Shown: piece by piece, positions 7,683-12,500 of the stretch
How the letters are laid out: every line of letters begins with the position of its first letter
How positions within the stretch are numbered: position 1 is the stretch's first letter
Assembly (NCBI GenBank): GCA_905221605.1
Contig: CAJNDS010000946.1
Span: forward strand, 560,577 to 573,076
Source of the DNA: Symbiodinium natans
Taxonomy: Eukaryota; Sar; Dinophyceae; Suessiales; Symbiodiniaceae
Length of the DNA stretch: 12,500 nt
Reading direction: 5' to 3'
The notes under the pieces: model-generated
Seen by the model: only the letters and a program-made list of their open reading frames with translations
What the model was told of the DNA's origin: nothing
Databases searched by the model: none
Position numbers and translations under genes: made by a program

Positions 7683-8029
7683 AGGGCCGCTATTAACGAT
7701 GGCTTGAGCTGTGAGCTCTGAGGTAGAGAAGAAAGAGCTGCTCTGAATGTGTCTTTGGCATGATGACCTCAGCTGGTTGAGGCTGAGGCAAAATCCTCGA
7801 TGCGAGGTGGAGCATTGCGAGACCTGTGAGCTCGTGACTCGACAGTGGGGCCTGTGGTGTGACTCGCTCTGGTCGACGGCTGGCGTAAGTGAAGCTCGGC
7901 CTCAGTTGTAATGGGAGAAAGGCAGTTCGATGCAATAGTGAAGCTTGACGTATGGTGCAGAAAAGACTTTTCCTGGCAGGCACGGTGCGCGCGAGGCGGC
8001 AGAGAAGGGAGAAAAACGGACTGACTCAT
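7673..8029 (-). pseudogene. ORF C: short ORF with an internal TGA
   Basis: The ATG at 8029 lies 18 bases after the core of H11. The frame runs 86 codons (MSQSVFLPSLPPRAH onward, Ser/Pro/Arg-rich) to a TGA at 7769-7771. It then stays open for 31 more codons, ending in AALNE and the TGA of hairpin H10. No family is recognised and no domain is visible. The fit of both ends to hairpins argues that this is a real cistron. The internal TGA may be a nonsense mutation; alternatively the product is simply the 86-residue protein. Confidence 0.4.
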
Positions 8030-8035
8030 CAGCGC

Positions 8036-8077
8036 CCTCGTTCTCTCAGGAGGGGACCTCTACACGAGAGTAAGAGG
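8036..8077 (-). repeat. boundary hairpin H11 (5' of ORF C)
   Basis: Arms 8036-8047 and 8066-8077 pair at 10 of 12 positions (CTCTC with GAGAG next to the core). The core is AGGAGGGGACCTC followed by a variant TACAC in place of ACTC. About 55 bases of spacer with no gene separate it from H12. Confidence 0.83.
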
Positions 8078-8130
8078 GTTGTCTGAGGCTAAGTGACTAG
8101 CTAGATCCCCCAGGAAGACAAGGGGGCCTG

Positions 8131-8165
8131 GGACAGCTCAGGAGGGGACCTCGACTCGGATGTCC
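8131..8165 (-). repeat. boundary hairpin H12 (3' of ORF B)
   Basis: Core AGGAGGGGACCTCGACTC (8140-8157), with one inserted G against consensus. Arms GGACA (8131-8135) and TGTCC (8161-8165) pair perfectly but are separated from the core by 3 to 4 unpaired bases. The ORF B stop lies just before it on the coding strand. Confidence 0.78.
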
Positions 8166-8174
8166 TGGAAAACT

Positions 8175-9225
8175 TTAGCCCTCGTTGCCTCCTGTGCGCA
8201 GCGCTTCTAGCTGATCGCGGAGGGTCTGCATCTGTGGAGACCGTCTTAGGCCCTCCCTGCGCATGGTGACCCCAACTAGGTTCCAGATTGAGTTGTTCGC
8301 TAGAAGTCGAAAGGCGTGCATTGCCTCGTGGTCGTCTCCGATGGTCAGGGCCAGTTCCAGGAGGAAGGCTATGACCGGCCTTTCTTCCGTCAGGTTGGCT
8401 CGCAGCGGTCTGGACGGCCTGAACTTGGTGAGCTGTTCTTGATCTAGCTTGAGCATAGCCGCCAGGTGGGTGGAGACAACCTTGGGCGAGAGAGGAGGGC
8501 GTTGGGCATCGATGACTACCTTCCGCTGTTTGGCGTCCCATCTCATGCTCGTCCGTGTGGTGTCGACCTCGGGAGGCAAGTGCTCCTGGTAGAGAGATAA
8601 GTGCTGATTCCTTGTCCTGGTTCGTGCTGTCATAGGCGATGTGATCGAAGCCCTGGGCTCGAGTGTGCAGCTCGTGAAGGAGACCGAGGAACAGGGCGTG
8701 GCGAACAGGCGTGCCAGGGGGGTCCTGGGGCTGGTCCGACTTCCACTGTTGCTGGATCCGTGCCAAGGAGGGAACCACACTGTTCGCTTGGTGCACCGTG
8801 GCGTAGAAGATCCATCCATGATGGTATCGCAAAGCTGTCAATTCATCCTCGTGATTCAGCAGGGCCAAGATGATGCTAGCCAAGAGGTCAGCGGTTGGTT
8901 TGACCTCCTGCTTTGATTTCTGCGGACCGTTGTGCGAGGCCCTTGGTCTGGAGCCATTACGGTGACCAGTCCTCCTGGGCCTCCTGGACGGTGAGGGCAA
9001 TCGAGTCGGCGGCATTTCCTCGTCCTGCTCCAGATCCTTTTGCTGACGGCGCTGTTTGGGAGGCCTATCCCTGTCGTGAGCAGGGACCAGTTCTCTGGAC
9101 GTTGAACGTTCATCAGGGCCAAATGCCCGCGCAGCCATGGATGAAGCGGCAAGATGGGGGAGGTTCTTAAAGAGCACTTGGCATAGTGCGGGGTTGTTCA
9201 GCAGCTCCTGCTGGGCTTGCTCCAT
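8175..9225 (-). pseudogene. ORF B: unrecognised protein, one frameshift
   Basis: The ATG at 9225 (MEQAQQELLNNPALCQVLFKN) opens a frame with a helical start, a long basic/acidic linker (KQRRQQKDLEQDEEM, then Arg/Pro-rich) and a helical segment (LLASIILALLNHEDELTALRYHH). The N-terminal frame becomes meaningless near 8590-8620. The adjacent frame continues a sensible sequence (HLSLYQEHLPPEVD, later HLAAMLKLDQEQLTKFRP and AMHAFRLLANNSIWNLVGVTMRREGL) to a TAA at 8175. Corrected length is about 350 residues. No catalytic motif or known domain is visible. It follows the RT-USP gene immediately and could be an accessory (nucleic-acid-binding?) protein of the same element, which is only inferred from position and the basic linker. 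Confidence 0.65.
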
Positions 9226-9269
9226 AGCGCTTAGGGAGGACACGCATGGTAGCACAAGTGAAAACGCTG

Positions 9270-9312
9270 CCCGTTCACCTTCAGGAGGGGACCTCACACG
9301 AAGATGAATGGG
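9270..9312 (-). repeat. boundary hairpin H13 (between the USP gene and ORF B)
   Basis: Core AGGAGGGGACCTCACAC at 9283-9299. The 13-base arms (9270-9282 and 9300-9312) match at 11 positions; on the coding strand one of the two differences is a G-T (G-U in RNA) pair, which favours pairing at the RNA level. It lies directly after the USP stop codon at 9315-9317. Confidence 0.9.
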
Positions 9313-9314
9313 AC

Positions 9315-11690
9315 TTAACTTAAGCGTTGGAGGAGCAAAAGGTAAGCTCCTGACCCGATCTGTGCACGTTCCTCGCTCGTAGGCGAGAAGCCTGGGCTGG
9401 AGTCATCACCTACCTGCAGAGAAGGAAGCAAGGTGAAGGATCTGTAATGACCTGAGGTGGCTTCCTGCCCTATGTGAAAGACTCCCGAGACGGATCTGTA
9501 GCGAACAAAGGATTGAGAGTGAGGCCCTGTCCATGCAGGCAGCTGTACTTCGTCCTGCAAGCCCGTGAGTCTCCAGTGCTGCTTCGCTCCGGCATTTGTG
9601 AACCTTGGCAGAGACACAAAGATATAAGGAGGTGTATACAACAGTGCCGCCTTCGAGTCATGTGGAGAGTGCCACTCGTGCACAAAAAAGGACAGTGAAT
9701 AGGCTAAGATGGGCGCCGCCTGGGAGTCAGGCTGGGACAGCCTGGTCGGGTCGGTGCCTTCCGGGAAGGTTAGTAGAAGGGGGGAGAAGCCAGTTGAGTC
9801 GGGTATGTCTGCATCATAGACTCTCTTCCAGGGGGTACCTTGTAAGGAGCCATGGTGGTTAGCCAACAAAAACGTCAAGTACTCGAGTGCATCGCTTTGC
9901 CTATTAGCAAGCCTCCAGTCCGGATGACAATGCGGGAGCGATTCTAGTGCGAGAATAGAGACTGGGTGCGAGGCCCTTGCTCGAAGTTCCCGCTGGAGAG
10001 GCTGAAGGTTCGACCAGTCCACTGAGGGTTCTTCCCTCAGAGCGCTAATCATCTGCAAGACTGAAATGGCGTAGCACAAGTTATGAGGATTAATCAACTG
10101 TGGCATAGGCTGAGCTGCAGGAGGCGGTGGCGGAGGAGAGGCATCCAGGACTGTCGGTGCTGGCTGAGGAGGTCCTGCGCCCAGCTGTGCAGCCTGGGAA
10201 GCACTCCCTGGGCGAAACCATCTCTGAAGCTGGCTTTGCTTGGACCTGGGATTGGGAGCCTGCAGGGTCCGCTGTTGGAACGTCTTTGGTTGGGGGGTAG
10301 CCTGTGTGGGAGATGCGTGTTGGTGTGATGTTGTCGTGCTCGGCCCGGGGGTAGGGACCGCAGGAGGAGACGCGCCAGCCCCAGAGGTGGGGGGCGAGAG
10401 ATGTGAGAGCTGAGTGTGTTGGAGGGACGAGTGCATTCTGGAAAGAGGGGCGTCAGGGTGCAGAAAGAAGAAGAGTTGTAATTGCTGAATGACCGGGCAC
10501 TGCTTCGTGTGTCGGGGGGCGCTCTCCACTTTCACTCCACAGGCAGGACAGGGTGACAGGCGGGTCAGCACATACATCTTAGAGGTGTTATTCCCCGCAG
10601 AGGCCTTATAAGAGTCCCATTCTGCCCCGTGTTTCTTTGTGAGGTGGAAGGCTATTTTTGTCGTGGAGGCTATCCACGAGTCGCAGAGCAGACAGGTCCT
10701 GGTGAGTTGCTGGCCAAGGTGGCCGGTGAGGAGCTCGAGGAAGGTCTGGGTTCCGGCCTGTTGCAGCAGTTCGGTGCGCATGCGCGAAATGAGAGGCACT
10801 GTGTCCATCTGCAAGGTAAGTTGGACCGAGGGTGCGGCAGTAGCACGGCAGTCTGACGAGGGCACGAGCTCCTGGCTGGAGGAGACCTCACTCGCCTTGG
10901 GAGGAGCTTCGTCAGCCTGAGTGGCCGCCTCAGGTCTAGAAAGCTTGAAACCAGCCTGTCGGCAGACTCTGCGCTCAACGTGCTGTTGTAGATTATGCCA
11001 GTTTTTAAATTTCGCCTGGCAGTTCGAGCATTGAGGCAGGCCTCCCACGGAGTGCTTTAGGCGTGAGAATTCAAGGGGTGGCGGAACAGGAGCCGGATGC
11101 TTGACTGTCCGGTGTGTTCTCATGCCCGCCGCAGTACGAAATACCTTGCCACAGCATGTGTGCATGGGCACGTCCGGAGAAGGGTCATTGTCGGCCTCCC
11201 TGAGCAGCTTGCTGTAAGAGGCTACAATTTCCTCCGCCGTTTGCAGGGTGGAGGGAATAGTTAAGATATCCTCACATGGCCAGGCGCCGGACTGAGTGAG
11301 GAGCGAAGAGCTCGCGTTGGCCGGCGTGGATGTTGAGCAGGAGGTGACCTCACTCGCTGGGGCTGCATTCCGGCGCTTGCGGAGAGAGTCTAGGCGCTGG
11401 GCGGAGCGATCATGAAGCTGCTGAATGGGAGAGACAAGTTTCAGACGTGCAAAAAGCGCTGCTGTAGTTTCACGAGTCTTATGCACAGGGTTGTGCGTTA
11501 CCGCTCGCACCTGTCTGGCATGCCATGAGCGGAGAGCCCTTGCCCGCCTACCTGAGAGACCAACGGATTCCAGGCCAAAAGTGGCCGTGGACCATACGGT
11601 GGCTCTCCAGACAAGCAGCCTAGATGCGGTTTTTGTCCTGCGCTTATTGTGAATGAATTGCGCACTGTCTGCTTTTTCTTCGCCGCTCTC
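9315..11690 (-). CDS. C-terminal part of retroelement protein: RT thumb, zinc fingers, USP (C19) peptidase
   Basis: The frame is open from 11960 to 9315; its meaningful part starts near 11690, where it takes over from the RT frame. Numbering from 11960: residues 110-190 (RLLVWRATVWSTATFGLESVGL) match the region after the RT palm in LINE proteins. Zinc-finger-like units follow: Cys269/Cys270 with His283 and His288; Cys311, Cys314, His327, Cys333; Cys423, Cys426, His439, His444; Cys471, Cys474, His484, Cys488. A Pro/Gln-rich linker (500-620) precedes a ubiquitin-specific-protease-like domain with Cys box NLCYAISVLQ (Cys629), a QSDALEYLTFLL box (688-699), a His box GHYRSF (His838) and a terminal GAYLLLLQR. 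At about 260 residues the domain is compact for a USP. Hairpins H14 and H15 are embedded in frame. Known USPs cleave ubiquitin isopeptide bonds; a role in sparing the element's proteins is inference. Confidence 0.78.
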   Translation of the reverse strand, partial: ESGEEKADSAQFIHNKRRTKTASRLLVWRATVWSTATFGLESVGLSGRRARALRSWHARQVRAVTHNPVHKTRETTAALFARLKLVSPIQQLHDRSAQRLDSLRKRRNAAPASEVTSCSTSTPANASSSLLTQSGAWPCEDILTIPSTLQTAEEIVASYSKLLREADNDPSPDVPMHTCCGKVFRTAAGMRTHRTVKHPAPVPPPLEFSRLKHSVGGLPQCSNCQAKFKNWHNLQQHVERRVCRQAGFKLSRPEAATQADEAPPKASEVSSSQELVPSSDCRATAAPSVQLTLQMDTVPLISRMRTELLQQAGTQTFLELLTGHLGQQLTRTCLLCDSWIASTTKIAFHLTKKHGAEWDSYKASAGNNTSKMYVLTRLSPCPACGVKVESAPRHTKQCPVIQQLQLFFFLHPDAPLSRMHSSLQHTQLSHLSPPTSGAGASPPAVPTPGPSTTTSHQHASPTQATPQPKTFQQRTLQAPNPRSKQSQLQRWFRPGSASQAAQLGAGPPQPAPTVLDASPPPPPPAAQPMPQLINPHNLCYAISVLQMISALREEPSVDWSNLQPLQRELRARASHPVSILALESLPHCHPDWRLANRQSDALEYLTFLLANHHGSLQGTPWKRVYDADIPDSTGFSPLLLTFPEGTDPTRLSQPDSQAAPILAYSLSFFVHEWHSPHDSKAALLYTPPYIFVSLPRFTNAGAKQHWRLTGLQDEVQLPAWTGPHSQSFVRYRSVSGVFHIGQEATSGHYRSFTLLPSLQVGDDSSPGFSPTSEERAQIGSGAYLLLLQRLS
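10867..10908 (-). repeat. hairpin H14 embedded in the coding frame
   Basis: Core TGGAGGAGACCTCACTC (10877-10893), inner GGC/GCC pairs, and perfect 7-base outer arms AGCTCCT (10867-10873) and AGGAGCT (10902-10908). It is translated in frame as part of ASEVSSS, between zinc fingers two and three. Confidence 0.75.
11336..11358 (-). repeat. hairpin core H15 embedded in the coding frame
   Basis: Core AGGAGGTGACCTCACTC at 11339-11355 is well preserved, but the arms are only AGC and GCT. It is translated in the same phase as H14, as ASEVTSC, upstream of the first zinc finger. Confidence 0.72.
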
Positions 11691-12500
11691 TCTTGTCTTA
11701 AGGAATAGGTAAGATCTTCCGGGTTTGAGTAGCTGACCATGACCCCTAGATACTTGAAGGAGTCTACCAGCTCGAAGGAAGGAAGAGAGGGGAGAGGGGG
11801 AAGAACTGAGGAATTCGAAAGCAGAATTGGCCGTCTTGGCTGCTCTGGTGCATCTATATTCCAGACCGTGACCTTCCGGCCTGAGCGAAGCTCCTGTGAC
11901 TTGAAGAGCTTCTTGGCCTGCTGTGCGTGGCGACCTGCCAGTTTGACCATGATGTTGCACTTGGCGTAATTCACCTCTAGTCCGGCTTCTTGCAGGTAGT
12001 GCAGTAACAGTCTAACCATGTCATGAGCCGCGTAGAGATCGGACCAGTTGTGGATGTCTCGGTGAATGACGAGGTCATCTGCGAATCCTGTGAGGAACTG
12101 CTGTATGGGAGGGAACCCTATGTGGGTGGCCATAAGCCGGAACGCCTCCGTGATGACCAGGGAGAAGAGAGAGGGGGCCAGTTTGCAGCCTTGCTTTATA
12201 CCTCTTGTGGAGGTTACTGTTTCCTGGCTTCGTCCATAGCGCAGATTATACTGGGCCTCCCGATGGAGGGATGCAACCAGCTCGACGTCTTCGGGTGAGG
12301 CTCCGTAAGTAATTAGTGAGCGCAAGAGAGCCTCTCTGCTTGTTTTGTCAAAAGCTTGAGAGAGATCTAGTGAGAAGGTGAAGCCTCCGATTAGATCCGG
12401 CTTGCCCTTCGTGCGCTTGGGAGTGCAGAATCTGTCTGGTGCTCGGGATCGAAGCATGGCACGGACGCGCCTTGCGTGGCCAATTACCCGGAGTTGGGCA
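11691..12500 (-). CDS. non-LTR retrotransposon reverse transcriptase, partial (N-terminus outside the window)
   Basis: This frame is open to the window edge, so the start is not seen; the ATG at 12457 is internal. Counting from that Met, the RT palm motifs are motif A FSLDLSQAFD (Asp31), motif B GIKQGCKLAPSLF (86-98), motif C FADD (125-128, catalytic Asp pair), a motif D-like LEVNYAKCNIMV (160-171) and motif E FKYLG (234-238). These define a LINE-type RT, which would copy element RNA into DNA at a nicked target. Any endonuclease domain would lie outside the window. Useful homology leaves this frame near 11650-11700 and continues in the neighbouring frame with the thumb, zinc fingers and USP domain. 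The palm motifs are intact, so the copy is not very old. Confidence 0.9.

Noticed and set aside
473-9312. CRISPR-like array
   Set aside because: The repeats share a core and orientation, but spacing ranges from about 60 to more than 1,000 bases, whole genes lie between them, and the flanks are inverted arms.
473-9312. Hairpins as conventional insertions (MITE or introner-type)
   Set aside because: No direct target-site duplication is seen; flanks are inverted and unique to each copy. GTGAG in the core resembles a 5' splice site, but no matching acceptor placement recurs.

Overview
The window looks like nuclear DNA of a dinoflagellate, most likely a Symbiodiniaceae-type genome. This is an inference. 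It rests on a non-LTR reverse transcriptase of the kind that is abundant in those genomes, on every recognisable gene lying on one strand (minus), and on the absence of bacterial-style signals. The window starts (plus coordinates) in a long CAA/TTG microsatellite. Read along the coding (minus) strand, the order from position 12500 down to 1 is as follows: a reverse transcriptase that enters from the window edge; zinc fingers and a USP-type deubiquitinase domain on the same protein chain after one frameshift; ORF B (frameshifted); ORF C (one internal TGA); ORF D (Pro-rich, degenerate); four tandem, divergent paralogues of an unrecognised family of about 430 residues (gene 4, gene 3, gene 2, gene 1); a non-coding stretch of about 300 bases; and a (TTG)n tail.

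The most striking feature is a family of short hairpins. There are 15 clear copies plus one or two decayed ones, all in the same orientation. On the coding strand each has a conserved 17-base core, consensus GAGTGAGGTCCCCTCCT, set between two flanking arms. The arm sequences differ completely from copy to copy, but most are reverse complements of each other, with 3 to 13 base pairs. The core itself contains a GAGG-TNN-CCTC mini-stem; bases in its loop vary while the stem is kept in 14 of 15 copies. This is what an RNA (or cruciform DNA) structural element looks like, not a plain sequence repeat.

The hairpins mark gene boundaries. Each ORF begins a few to about 60 bases after one hairpin and ends at or shortly before another. 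In gene 1, gene 4 and ORF C the stop codon is the TGA inside the conserved core (GAG TGA). Two more copies lie in frame inside the zinc-finger protein, where they encode the short peptide ASEV(T/S)S.

The ORFs are partly broken: gene 2 has two frameshifts, gene 4 one frameshift and one in-frame TGA, ORF C one in-frame TGA, and ORF B and the RT-USP chain one frameshift each. Genes 1 and 3 are intact, at exactly 430 codons each. One reading is that the whole minus-strand array, ending in the (TTG)n tail, is a single very long, partly decayed polycistronic retroelement whose cistrons are separated by structured RNA boundaries. The alternative is a tandem host gene cluster next to a LINE copy, in a genome where such hairpins are generally scattered. 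The sequence alone does not decide between them.
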